From NCBI GenBank assembly GCA_002490705.1, contig DKUO01000038.1, forward strand, positions 124,001 to 188,000: 64,000 nt of DNA, written 5' to 3'. Numbering within the stretch: position 1 is the stretch's first letter; every line of letters begins with the position of its first letter. Below the pieces are notes generated by a model. That model was not told where the DNA came from. It saw only the letters and a list, made by a program, of their open reading frames with translations, and searched no databases. The position numbers and the translations under genes are program-made. This stretch comes from Lachnospiraceae bacterium UBA7202 (GTDB lineage Bacteria; Bacillota; Clostridia; Lachnospirales; Lachnospiraceae). Shown one piece after another: positions 24,017 to 31,539 of this stretch.

Positions 24017-25075
24017 CTAGAAGATAGCGGTTATGGAAAGGTCCGGCTCGTCGGCCAGATTGAGCAGACTGCCATCGGCCCGTTCCAGAAGCGGCCTTGC
24101 CAGATTGTCCTTGTTGATGGCCTTGATCTTTGCCTCCTCATCGCTGTTTAAGCGCACCATAAAGCCCAGCTGGGTGGCCGCAAGGTGATAGAGGATCGGC
24201 TGTAAGATATCCTTATCGTATTTTTCATAGCCCTCCCGCTCGAAATTTTCAATGACCTGAAAGGGATTGAGAGGCTGTCTGTAGGTGCGGGCGGAGGTCA
24301 TGGCCTCGTAGGCGTCAATCACGGCGATATATTTGGCGAAAATATCAATCTTGTCGCCGCGGAGTTTGGAGGGGTAACCGGAACCGTCGCACCGCTCATG
24401 GTGCATCAGCGTGGCCTTGATCACATGTTCGTCAAGATTCTGGTCTTTGATGAGGTCAAAACCGAGCATGGTGTGGGTTTTTAGTTTCGTATACTCCACA
24501 TCCGTCAGCTTATCCGGTTTCCAGAGGAGCTCCTGCGGAAGTTTCAGCTTTCCGATGTCGTAGAAGAAGCCGCAGTAGATGAGAAGAATCATATCCTCCT
24601 GAGAAAGCCCCCACCAGGTGCCGAAGACGCCGGCAATCAGCGCGGAATTCAGGCAGTGGGCGTGGGTCATGGTATCCTCGCGGGGCAGCATATTGTAGAG
24701 AAAGTCGAGGAGCGCCTCGCCGGTTCTGGCGCAGGCATGAAGCTTAAGATAGAGATCCTGAAGCTGGGTGACGCCCTTTAATTCGCCGGTCTCCACAAAC
24801 CGGTTCATGAGTTTGGCATAAATGGGCATGCAGTTGTTGTAGGTGAGCTGGAAGGTTTGAAACTCTTTACTCAGGCGCACCTTTTCAAAATGGGTGGTGG
24901 CGAAGTCGATCTCTTCTTTGACCGGAACGCAGATGATAGAGTGACGTTCCAGCTTTTTGATTACCTTTTCGTCCACTTCCGTATCCTTGGGAATGATCAG
25001 CTCATTCTGGTAATTAAAGATATCCTCGCCGATTATCATGCCTTTTTCCAGTATCATACGGGCAACATCTTTCAT
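24017..25075 (-). CDS. HD-GYP-domain protein with altered HD motif
   Basis: 352 aa. N-terminal region of about 130 residues (similar to the segment that precedes HD-GYP in other clostridial proteins), then HD-GYP: HCLNSALIAG, FYDIGKLKLP, KTHTMLGFDL, HHERCDGSGYP, VIDAYEAMTSARTYR. The usual HDIGK is YDIGK and the usual D-x-x-D is DAYEA, so two metal-site positions differ, while the GYP and HHERxDG motifs are intact. Active members hydrolyse cyclic di-GMP; activity here is doubtful. Start at ATG 25075, preceded by AGGAGGT; the longer frame to 25180 is upstream of that site. Convergent with the PBP gene. Confidence 0.75.
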   Translation of the reverse strand: MKDVARMILEKGMIIGEDIFNYQNELIIPKDTEVDEKVIKKLERHSIICVPVKEEIDFATTHFEKVRLSKEFQTFQLTYNNCMPIYAKLMNRFVETGELKGVTQLQDLYLKLHACARTGEALLDFLYNMLPREDTMTHAHCLNSALIAGVFGTWWGLSQEDMILLIYCGFFYDIGKLKLPQELLWKPDKLTDVEYTKLKTHTMLGFDLIKDQNLDEHVIKATLMHHERCDGSGYPSKLRGDKIDIFAKYIAVIDAYEAMTSARTYRQPLNPFQVIENFEREGYEKYDKDILQPILYHLAATQLGFMVRLNSDEEAKIKAINKDNLARPLLERADGSLLNLADEPDLSITAIF

Positions 25076-25263
25076 GGGACAACCTCCTATATATTGTGGT
25101 AAAAGCCTTTCATTTTTACAAGAATGACATAGATATAGCACTTTTGGTATATAGTATAAAACTTCTGCTTGAGAAGTCAATCCCTTCCCGGCGGAATCTG
25201 CGATTCCCTGCGCATAACGTATAAAAAACGGTATGGATTGTTGGAAAGGAGCGTTCTTTTACG

Positions 25264-25437
25264 ATGAGTATATGCGACACCTGTAGTAACTATCAATATG
25301 ACGAGGATTATGAGTATTATGTGTGTATGGTGGATCTGGATGAGGATGACATGAGCCATTTTTTACAGGGAGGCAGTTTTGACTGCGCCTTCTATCAGCC
25401 TGACGATGAATACAGGATCGTGAGAAAGCAGATGTGA
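25264..25437 (+). CDS. DUF6472-type small Cys protein
   Basis: 57 aa. Four cysteines (C4, C7, C21, C41) in a C-x2-C...C...C arrangement suggest a small zinc-binding fold; acidic and Tyr-rich in between (YDEDYEYYVCMVDLDEDD) and ending in DEYRIVRKQM. I recognise this pattern as the DUF6472 family common in Lachnospiraceae. GGAAAGGAG lies 12 nt upstream, a slightly long spacing. Function unknown. Confidence 0.65.
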   Translation: MSICDTCSNYQYDEDYEYYVCMVDLDEDDMSHFLQGGSFDCAFYQPDDEYRIVRKQM

Positions 25438-25511
25438 GGGAAATTTTTCTGTTTTCTTCTTTGGAAATATGGTAAAATAGCTTTAGTTGTCTGAAGGGGC
25501 ATGTAGTGTAA

Positions 25512-25841
25512 ATGAAATTTTATAAAAACCTCTATATCGGGGATACTGTAAAAAAGCCCGAAAGGGCTATAAAGAAGCTGAAACGTCACAAAAAACAGCC
25601 AAGGCTCTATGTGATCGTCTATGAAAGGGATACGGACAGGCTTGCGGTTTATCCAAGCCTTATGCTTTCCCAGTGGTATTACAGGGAAAATCCGCCCGGC
25701 TGCATCGTGGGACTGACAAACGGCCAGGAGGAGGCATTTACTGTGATAGAGCGGATTGCCGAAGAGGCTTTGGCAGCCACGGGAGAGGTATCCCTTGTGG
25801 CATATCTTTCCGAGGTGGACCCGGAGAGCTTTCAAAACTGA
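25512..25841 (+). CDS. Conserved hypothetical protein
   Basis: 109 aa, soluble, basic N-terminal half (KKPERAIKKLKRHKKQPRLY) then a mixed alpha/beta region (VIVYERDTDRLAVYPS). No recognised domain and no cysteine pair. The next gene (DUF2953) starts 44 nt downstream, so they may be co-transcribed. A TAAAAT at 25473-25478 could be its -10, but no clear -35 is present. Function not known. Confidence 0.6.
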   Translation: MKFYKNLYIGDTVKKPERAIKKLKRHKKQPRLYVIVYERDTDRLAVYPSLMLSQWYYRENPPGCIVGLTNGQEEAFTVIERIAEEALAATGEVSLVAYLSEVDPESFQN

Positions 25842-25885
25842 GAGGGAAAGGGGAACTTGCTGAAAAACAGACGCTTGGAGAAGAG

Positions 25886-26878
25886 ATGTTACATATACTG
25901 TTACTTATTTTAAAGATCATAGGAATCGTCCTCCTGTGCCTTCTAGGCGTGCTTGTTTTGGGCATTGTCTGCGCGCTTTTTGTGCCGGTCCGCTATCGTG
26001 TGGAGGCGGTGAGAAAAGAAGGGGAGGGTGAGCCGCCGGTGATTCTTCGGGTGAAGGTTACCTGGCTTTTACACTTTGTCAATCTGGTTCTTCGCTTTGA
26101 CGGCAGCCTTTTTGTGCGGGCGCGGATTATGATCATTACGCTGTTTCGTCTGCCGAAGAAGGAGAGGCGGATAAAAAAGGAAAAACGTGGGACAAAAAAT
26201 GTGACCGGACCGGAAGAAACGGCAGGAAACGAAGGGGCGCGGGAAGAATCAGGGAAAGACGCTTCGGCAGAGCAGGCGGAAAGCCCGGAGACGACGCCTG
26301 AGAAACAGGAAAGGGCGAAGGTTCAGCCGGAGGAATCCATAGAGACGGCAAAACAGGATGCGCCCGAAAAAAAGCCTTCGTTTTTGGACAAGCTTCGGGC
26401 TGTCCCGGAGATTTTGTGCGGTGTTTTTTCAAAAATTAAGGGACTGTTTGAAAATATACAGTACACAATCCGAAAGTTCTGTGATAAAATAAAATCTGCG
26501 TCGGATACTATAGAGTATTACCGGGGCGTCATAGAAGGGGAAGCCTTTCAGCGTTCCTTTGCCCTCTGTAAAGGGGAGCTTTTGCGGATCGGAAAGAGCC
26601 TGAAACCGCAGAAATTTCAGGCGCAGCTGATCGTCGGCATGGACGATCCGGCGGCCACCGGACAGATTCTTGCGTATTGTGGTATGCTGTATCCGTTACT
26701 TGGCGGATATGTGGATGTGGCTGGCGATTTTGAGAGAAAACGGTTGGAAGGCCATGTGCTTGTGAAGGGGAAACTACGGTTTTTTACTTTCTTTCGTGTG
26801 GCGGTTAGGGTTTATTTCAATAAGGATATCAGAAAATTATATAAGTTGTTGAAAAAAGGAGGCAGTGTAAATGGCTGA
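25886..26878 (+). CDS. DUF2953 membrane protein (YtfI-like)
   Basis: 330 aa. One strong N-terminal membrane segment (about 3-30) followed by the DUF2953 core (FVPVRYRVEAV...VKVTWLLHFVNLVLRF). A charged low-complexity linker (about 90-165, rich in Glu, Lys and Pro) is unusual in length. The C-terminal part (about 210-325) is again ordered. In Bacillus the DUF2953 gene ytfI precedes ytfJ (gerW); the same order is seen here, and the two ORFs overlap by 8 bp. A role in spore germination or coat function is inferred only from that partnership. Start at ATG 25886 with GGAG just upstream. Confidence 0.75.
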   Translation: MLHILLLILKIIGIVLLCLLGVLVLGIVCALFVPVRYRVEAVRKEGEGEPPVILRVKVTWLLHFVNLVLRFDGSLFVRARIMIITLFRLPKKERRIKKEKRGTKNVTGPEETAGNEGAREESGKDASAEQAESPETTPEKQERAKVQPEESIETAKQDAPEKKPSFLDKLRAVPEILCGVFSKIKGLFENIQYTIRKFCDKIKSASDTIEYYRGVIEGEAFQRSFALCKGELLRIGKSLKPQKFQAQLIVGMDDPAATGQILAYCGMLYPLLGGYVDVAGDFERKRLEGHVLVKGKLRFFTFFRVAVRVYFNKDIRKLYKLLKKGGSVNG

Positions 26879-27263
26879 AAATAATTTTAGCGGTGTGGTA
26901 GAGTCCCTGATGAAGGGGATGAATGCCGTGATCGGAACCAAGACGGTGGTTGGCGACGCCACTCAGGTTGGGGATACCATCATCCTGCCTTTGGTGGACG
27001 TGAGTTTCGGCGTGGGGGCGGGAGCCAGCGCCGGCGATAAAAAGAACGGCGGAGGCGGCGGCTTTTCTGCCAAAATGACGCCCAGCGCGGTGCTTGTGAT
27101 CAAGAACGGCACGACGAAGCTCGTCAACATTAAGAATCAGGATACGGTTACCAAGGTGCTTGATATGATTCCCGATATTGTGGAGAAATTCACCGCGCCA
27201 AAGGAGGAGCTGCCGGACGATGAGGCGGCTGTGGAGATCGCATTTCCGCAGAAATCGGAGTAG
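26871..27263 (+). CDS. gerW: GerW/YtfJ-family sporulation protein
   Basis: 130 aa. Family features: ESLMKGMNAVIGTKTVVGDA at the N-terminus, the TIILPLVDVSFGVGAGAS segment, a Gly-rich loop (KKNGGGGGFSAKM) and AVLVIKNG...KLVNI. B. subtilis GerW is needed for response to some germinants. GGAGGC ribosome binding site (about 26859-26865) inside the preceding gene; start overlaps the DUF2953 stop. Confidence 0.85.
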   Translation: MAENNFSGVVESLMKGMNAVIGTKTVVGDATQVGDTIILPLVDVSFGVGAGASAGDKKNGGGGGFSAKMTPSAVLVIKNGTTKLVNIKNQDTVTKVLDMIPDIVEKFTAPKEELPDDEAAVEIAFPQKSE

Positions 27264-27321
27264 AGGCACCTTTTAGGGACTGCGGCATATAGTATCATAA
27301 GAGCATAAGCAGGGGTGGCCT

Positions 27322-27459
27322 ATGAAAAAAATGATTGGATTTGTAGCGCTGTGCGTCGCGGCGGGTATGCTGATCATGCTTTTTCTGGTGAACCGCTTTC
27401 TGGGCTTTCTGCTGATTGTGCTGCTTTTGTTGATCGGGTATAGTTTTTTTTTCTGTTGA
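27322..27459 (+). CDS. Small hydrophobic membrane protein
   Basis: 45 aa, nearly all hydrophobic: a Lys-Lys-Met start and two likely membrane segments (IGFVALCVAAGMLIMLFLV and LGFLLIVLLLLIGY). AGGGGTGG (27311-27318) precedes the ATG. It lies between gerW and the coiled-coil gene with short gaps and so probably belongs to the same transcript. No family known to me. Confidence 0.55.
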   Translation: MKKMIGFVALCVAAGMLIMLFLVNRFLGFLLIVLLLLIGYSFFFC

Positions 27460-27481
27460 GAGAAGGATATGAGGAATTACC

Positions 27482-28033
27482 ATGGAGAATTTGGAGGAGA
27501 TACTTTCTGATGGAGAACAGACACTGGATTCCCTTCAGGAATTGAAAGCGTGGCTGTTTCAGGAAAACATCAGGGTTATGACGGCTTCTGCGGAATTGGA
27601 TGAGAAACAGGAGAAGTTTGAGCAGGAGAAAGAGCTGTTCCGCGAGGAAATGAAGAACCTGAACCGCAGGATGTCTGCGGAGCAGAGCCGGATTCGCAAA
27701 GATAATCAGCTTGTCAGTGAGAAACTGGAGATTATAAAGGACGGTTTTCAGAAGCTGGATATGGACCGCAGGAGGCTTGAGAAGGAGTGGGCAAGGCTTG
27801 CGGCGGAGAAAGAGATCATGGAGGAACGGGGTTACTATGATTATGAGGGACACCCGGAGACCAGCCTTTTGTTCCACGGGGTCAATAACCCCATGACTCT
27901 GAAAAAGCGATATAAAGATCTGACGAAAATTTTCCATCCCGACAACGTGGCGGGGGACACACAGATATTACAGCGGATCAACAGAGAGTACGAGAGTCTG
28001 AAAAGAGAATATGAGAAGTTTAAACAGGCGTAG
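27482..28033 (+). CDS. Coiled-coil protein with C-terminal J-domain-like segment
   Basis: 183 aa. The first 115 residues are a continuous coiled coil rich in Glu, Lys and Gln. The last 55 contain YKDLTKIFHPDNVAGDTQILQRINREYESLKREY, which has the HPD tripeptide and flanking helices II and III of DnaJ domains. It may recruit Hsp70, but helix I is not obvious. Gene ends within a bidirectional hairpin shared with the convergent MocR gene. Not a standard DnaJ because the Gly/Phe and Cys regions are absent. Confidence 0.7.
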   Translation: MENLEEILSDGEQTLDSLQELKAWLFQENIRVMTASAELDEKQEKFEQEKELFREEMKNLNRRMSAEQSRIRKDNQLVSEKLEIIKDGFQKLDMDRRRLEKEWARLAAEKEIMEERGYYDYEGHPETSLLFHGVNNPMTLKKRYKDLTKIFHPDNVAGDTQILQRINREYESLKREYEKFKQA

Positions 28034-28055
28034 CGCAATGCTGCGCCTGTTGTTT
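28023..28055. terminator. Bidirectional hairpin between convergent genes
   Basis: A 12-bp stem, AACAGGCGTAGC (28023-28034) with GCTGCGCCTGTT (28040-28051), one wobble pair, then GTTTT on the + strand. It overlaps the stop of the J-like gene and abuts the 3' end of the MocR gene. Confidence 0.7.
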
Positions 28056-29500
28056 TATACGGCAAGCAGCAAAACATCCAGCGCCTTTCGGAAATCCGCT
28101 TCCTCAAGGCCGGAGTAATTCACGATAATCGTATGGGCCCGCTGTGCCTTGTCCTCGGCATAATATTCGGACAGGCAGTCCAGCCGCACACCGTTTTCGC
28201 GGGCGAGCCATTTTAACTCCGTGTCAGAAAGCGGCGTATGCAGGTGCATCAGGAAATGGCTTCCCGCGTCTTTTTCATCAATTGTTACATAGGGATACAG
28301 GCGCGACTGTTCCAGCACGTCGAGCATGCAGTCGCGCTTGGCCTTGTAATATTTCTTCATCCTGTGAATATGGCGCTCAAAATAGCCGTTGTCCATAAAG
28401 GCGGCAAGCGCGTGCTGTTCCAGTGTAGATGCCGTGCAGGAATAGCGGCTCATGGCGGATAAATAGCGCTCCGCCAGCTTGTTCGGAAGCACCATGTAGC
28501 CGATCTGTATCGCCGGCGTAAGCGTCTTGGAAAAGGTATTCATATAGATCACCCGGTGATTGTGCCGGAGGCTCTGTATGGCGGGAATCGGGCGGCGGCT
28601 GAAACGAAATTCGCTGTCGTAATCGTCTTCGATAATATAGCGCCCGGCACTTTCCTCCGCCCATTCCAACAGCGCCTGACGCCTGGCAACCGGCATAATG
28701 CTGCCGGTAGGGAAATGGTGTCCGGGAGAAACATGCACGACGCTTGCGGGACTTTCCCGGAGCAGATCCGGACAAAGGCCGTTTTCATCCACGCGGATAT
28801 ATTCGTAGGAAGCGCCGTTTGTCCGGTAGATTTGTGCGGTTTTCCGGTAGCCGGGGTCTTCCAGCGCATAGATGAGGTCACGGCCCAAAAGGGAGATTAG
28901 CTGCCCGCAGAGATATTCCGTTCCCGCGCCGACGACGATCTGGTCGGGAGATACCTGCATCCCGCGGAAACCGTACAGATATTTCGCGATGGAAACCCGA
29001 AGCTCATAGAGCCCCTCGAAGGGGAGTTTTTCCAATAGGCTGCGGTTTCCCTCCGAAAGGATGCCGCGCAGAAGTTTCGCCCATGTGTCATAGGGAAATT
29101 TTTCGGTGGCCGTCTGATTGGAAGTAAAATCCGCAAAAAAGGCGCTGCTTTTTGAATCGGACGCAGGCAGCAAAGGCGCGGGAGAGGGCGCTTTACTGCC
29201 GCAGACGCTGAAGGGAATATGGTTTTGGTGGCGTGCCTGTCTGACGCCTGTGTCGGTCTCAAGGGGAGAGACGAAGTAACCCCGCTTTTCCTCGGAATAA
29301 ATATAGCCCTCTGTCAGAAGCTGTTCGTAGGCGTTTTCTATGGTTTTCAGGCTGACCTGATGATGCTTTGCAAACTTCCTCTTAGAGGGAAGTTTGCTGC
29401 CGGCGGTAAGGGTGCCGTCAAGGATGTCCAGTTTGATACAGCGGTACAGATATTCATATATGGTGTTGTCACCTCGCTGCTCCAAGTCATAGGTTAACAT
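28055..29500 (-). CDS. MocR/PdxR-family regulator (GntR HTH + aminotransferase domain)
   Basis: 481 aa. N-terminal GntR-type winged helix (about 10-75: IYEYLYRCIKLDILDG...SKLPSKRKFAKHHQVSLKTIENAYEQLLTEG), a linker (80-125), and a class-I aminotransferase-like domain with PLP-lysine K325 in NTFSKTLTP. Both parts are complete. Such proteins control vitamin B6, GABA or other metabolic genes and sense PLP-linked ligands. It is divergent from the SDR/NTF2 genes with a 113-nt intergenic region, so those are the likely targets. Confidence 0.85.
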   Translation of the reverse strand: MLTYDLEQRGDNTIYEYLYRCIKLDILDGTLTAGSKLPSKRKFAKHHQVSLKTIENAYEQLLTEGYIYSEEKRGYFVSPLETDTGVRQARHQNHIPFSVCGSKAPSPAPLLPASDSKSSAFFADFTSNQTATEKFPYDTWAKLLRGILSEGNRSLLEKLPFEGLYELRVSIAKYLYGFRGMQVSPDQIVVGAGTEYLCGQLISLLGRDLIYALEDPGYRKTAQIYRTNGASYEYIRVDENGLCPDLLRESPASVVHVSPGHHFPTGSIMPVARRQALLEWAEESAGRYIIEDDYDSEFRFSRRPIPAIQSLRHNHRVIYMNTFSKTLTPAIQIGYMVLPNKLAERYLSAMSRYSCTASTLEQHALAAFMDNGYFERHIHRMKKYYKAKRDCMLDVLEQSRLYPYVTIDEKDAGSHFLMHLHTPLSDTELKWLARENGVRLDCLSEYYAEDKAQRAHTIIVNYSGLEEADFRKALDVLLLAV

Positions 29501-29613
29501 GTCAATCTGATCTCCTCAAAAAAACTTATTTTGGATATTTTAATAGTATCACTTTTGATTATAATGAAAACTATAAGAAATGACAACAGCCAAGTCATAA
29601 GGAGGAAAAGAAA

Positions 29614-30402
29614 ATGGGCGTATATGCAATTACAGGCGCGTCGAGCGGGATCGGCGCAAAGGCAAAAGAACTGTTGGAACAGGAAGGCCATAAAGTAATC
29701 AATATTGATTTGAAGGATGGCGATATCTGTGTAAACCTGGCGACGCAGGAGGGACGGACGGAGGCGGTAGACAAGCTTCATGAGCTGTGTCCTGACGGAC
29801 TCGACGGAATGATATGTAATGCCGGTGTATCCGGCGCCTGCGGCAATTTGTCTCTGATTATCTCCCTGAACTATTTCGGGACGGTTGCGGTTGCCAAGGG
29901 TGTATACGATCTGCTGGAGAAAAAGCACGGAAGCTGTGTTGTGACTGCATCCAACACGATTTCCCAGGGAGCCGGCAGGATGGACATTGCGGATCTCTTG
30001 AACAATATCGGGGATGAAAAGAGGGTGCTTCAGCTGATCAGCAGCCTTGACAGCGCAAACTTGAGCGTTGGCAACAGCATGTACGTTTCCACAAAATATG
30101 CGCTGGCGCGCTGGGTGCGCAGGGTATCTGCCTCCTGGGCGGCAAACGGCGTGCGGATCAATGCGATCGCGCCGGGTAATGTGAATACGGCGATGACGGC
30201 AACCATGAGCACTTCCGCGAAGATGGCGCTGAATGCCCTGCCGATTCCGACGAAATTCGGCATGGAGACGCTGATGGACGCGTCCGAGATTGCGGAGGTG
30301 ATGATTTTTCTGGTATCCTCCAAGGCGGGCGGTATCAACGGAAATGTTATGTTTGTCGACGGCGGAACGGATGCACTGTTAAATTCTGAGAAAGTATATT
30401 AA
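29614..30402 (+). CDS. Short-chain dehydrogenase, 3-alpha-hydroxysteroid dehydrogenase-like
   Basis: 262 aa. Rossmann motif TGASSGIGA (8-16), ICNAGVSG, catalytic Y157-x3-K161 (YVSTK) and an upstream Ser (VVTASNT). Overall layout (short N-terminus, IDLKDGDICVNLATQEGR, long insert before the YxxxK helix, C-terminal FVDGGTDAL) resembles Comamonas 3-alpha-HSD/carbonyl reductase (hsdA) more than typical FabG. It would oxidise or reduce a hydroxyl or keto group with NAD(P); a steroid or bile-acid substrate is inferred. ATAAGGAGG lies just upstream. The next gene (NTF2-like) follows after 15 nt. Confidence 0.75.
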   Translation: MGVYAITGASSGIGAKAKELLEQEGHKVINIDLKDGDICVNLATQEGRTEAVDKLHELCPDGLDGMICNAGVSGACGNLSLIISLNYFGTVAVAKGVYDLLEKKHGSCVVTASNTISQGAGRMDIADLLNNIGDEKRVLQLISSLDSANLSVGNSMYVSTKYALARWVRRVSASWAANGVRINAIAPGNVNTAMTATMSTSAKMALNALPIPTKFGMETLMDASEIAEVMIFLVSSKAGGINGNVMFVDGGTDALLNSEKVY

Positions 30403-30417
30403 GAGGAGGAGAGAGGA

Positions 30418-30750
30418 ATGAAACCGATTGAGAAATACATAGAGGCAATGGAAAATAAGGATTTTGCTGGTCTTGCGGAGCTGTTTACCAAGGATGGAAT
30501 CCTGTGCGACTACTGTTCAAACTCCTCCAGCCAGAGAGAATACCATATTTACGGCAGGGAAGCAATCAACATGTTTTTCCGCAATAAGTTCGGATTCCGT
30601 CAGTATTCGATCATGACCGCGGAGGTGGTAAACGATGAGCAGGCGGAGTTTATCGCAAGCTTTGGCGATTATCATATTATGGCAATCGCGACAGTCAGAG
30701 AGGTGGACGAGGACGGCTTTATCAGACGGCTGACGGTGAGACCGAAATAA
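30418..30750 (+). CDS. NTF2/SnoaL-like protein
   Basis: 110 aa. Begins IEKYIEAMENKDFAGLAELFTKDGILCDYC, the usual first helices and strand of NTF2-like (SnoaL/ketosteroid isomerase-fold) proteins, and ends with a beta sheet (FIASFGDYHIMAIATVREVDEDGFIRRLTVRPK). GAGGAGAGAGG directly upstream. Co-transcribed with the SDR gene. Proteins of this fold include isomerases, dehydratases (such as BaiE) and simple binding proteins; I cannot see which. Ends at a strong shared terminator. Confidence 0.7.
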   Translation: MKPIEKYIEAMENKDFAGLAELFTKDGILCDYCSNSSSQREYHIYGREAINMFFRNKFGFRQYSIMTAEVVNDEQAEFIASFGDYHIMAIATVREVDEDGFIRRLTVRPK

Positions 30751-30767
30751 ACAGGGCGGTAAGCGCG

Positions 30768-30798
30768 AAAAAAGAGAGCCTGTAGAGGCTCTCTTTTT
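30768..30798. terminator. Bidirectional terminator between the SDR unit and rpmB
   Basis: Perfect stem AGAGAGCCT (30773-30781) with AGGCTCTCT (30786-30794), GTAG loop, flanked by A5-6 on the left and T5 on the right. Confidence 0.9.
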
Positions 30799-30818
30799 AA
30801 CGTTCATTTTTTAAAAGA

Positions 30819-31004
30819 TTATGCGCGCTCAACCGCACCGGATCTCAAGCAGCGTGTGCATACATGAAGTCTCTTATTGCCGCCATTTACCTTGCATTTC
30901 ACATTCTGGATATTGGAATTCCAAATTCTGTTTGATCTTCTATGAGAATGGCTGACGTTGTTTCCGAAATGAGCGCCCTTACCACAAATATCACATTTAG
31001 CCAT
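30819..31004 (-). CDS. rpmB: 50S ribosomal protein L28
   Basis: 61 aa. Begins MAKCDICGKGAHFGNNVSHSHRRSNR, the L28 signature, with a C-x2-C pair at the N-terminus and a second (CTRC) near the C-terminus, the zinc-binding form. Start at ATG 31004 after GGAGGT; the ORF continues upstream without support. Own promoter at 31051-31079. As usual for clostridia it stands alone, divergent from asp23. Confidence 0.95.
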   Translation of the reverse strand: MAKCDICGKGAHFGNNVSHSHRRSNRIWNSNIQNVKCKVNGGNKRLHVCTRCLRSGAVERA

Positions 31005-31050
31005 CTTAGCACCTCCCAACAAATATATAATAGATATACACAACATTTGT

Positions 31051-31079
31051 ATAATAGCAGAAAGTGAAAAAGATTGCAA
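31051..31079 (-). promoter_or_regulatory. Sigma-A promoter for rpmB
   Basis: On the minus strand: TTGCAA (31079-31074), a 17-nt spacer, TATTAT (31056-31051). The L28 start codon is about 47 nt further. The + strand gene asp23 may use the TATAAT at 31126-31131, which lacks a clear -35. Confidence 0.65.
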
Positions 31080-31165
31080 GCACAAATTATAGTTTTTTTC
31101 GGTTTCTTTTTTATGGATGTCGGGTTATAATAGTAGTATATTTTTAGCATAATAGGAGGTAGTCT

Positions 31166-31525
31166 ATGAAAGTCTCTTCAATGGATACCCATATGGGGAA
31201 TATCTCGATCGACCAGGACGTGGTTGCGCAGTATGCGGGCACCGTGGCGATGGAGTGTTTCGGTGTGGTCGGTATGGCGAGTATGAGTGTCAGGGACGGG
31301 CTCGTCAAGCTTCTCAAAAAAGACAGTATGACGCGCGGCATACAGGTGCTTTTGAACAACAATAAACTCACCATCAATTTTCATATTATCGTTTCTTACG
31401 GCGTGAGCATTCTCGCGGTGGCGGATAATCTGATCGACAGCGTGAAATATAAGGTAGAAGAGTTTGCCGGAATAGAGGTGGAAAAAATCAACATCTTTGT
31501 AGAAGGTGTGAAAGTGATCGACTAA
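31166..31525 (+). CDS. Asp23/Gls24 family protein
   Basis: 119 aa. The Asp23 fold pattern is clear: ISIDQDVVAQYAGTVAMECFGVVGMAS, then LTINFHIIVSYGVSILAVADNLIDSVKYKVEEFAGIEVEKINIFVEGVKV. In this position (before the DAK2/FakA-like gene) it corresponds to B. subtilis YloU. Start at ATG 31166 with AGGAGGT; an ATG at 31181 also exists. Members localise to the membrane and are linked to envelope stress. Forms an operon with the next gene (14-nt gap). Confidence 0.85.
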   Translation: MKVSSMDTHMGNISIDQDVVAQYAGTVAMECFGVVGMASMSVRDGLVKLLKKDSMTRGIQVLLNNNKLTINFHIIVSYGVSILAVADNLIDSVKYKVEEFAGIEVEKINIFVEGVKVID

Positions 31526-31539
31526 GGGAGGAGAATAAG

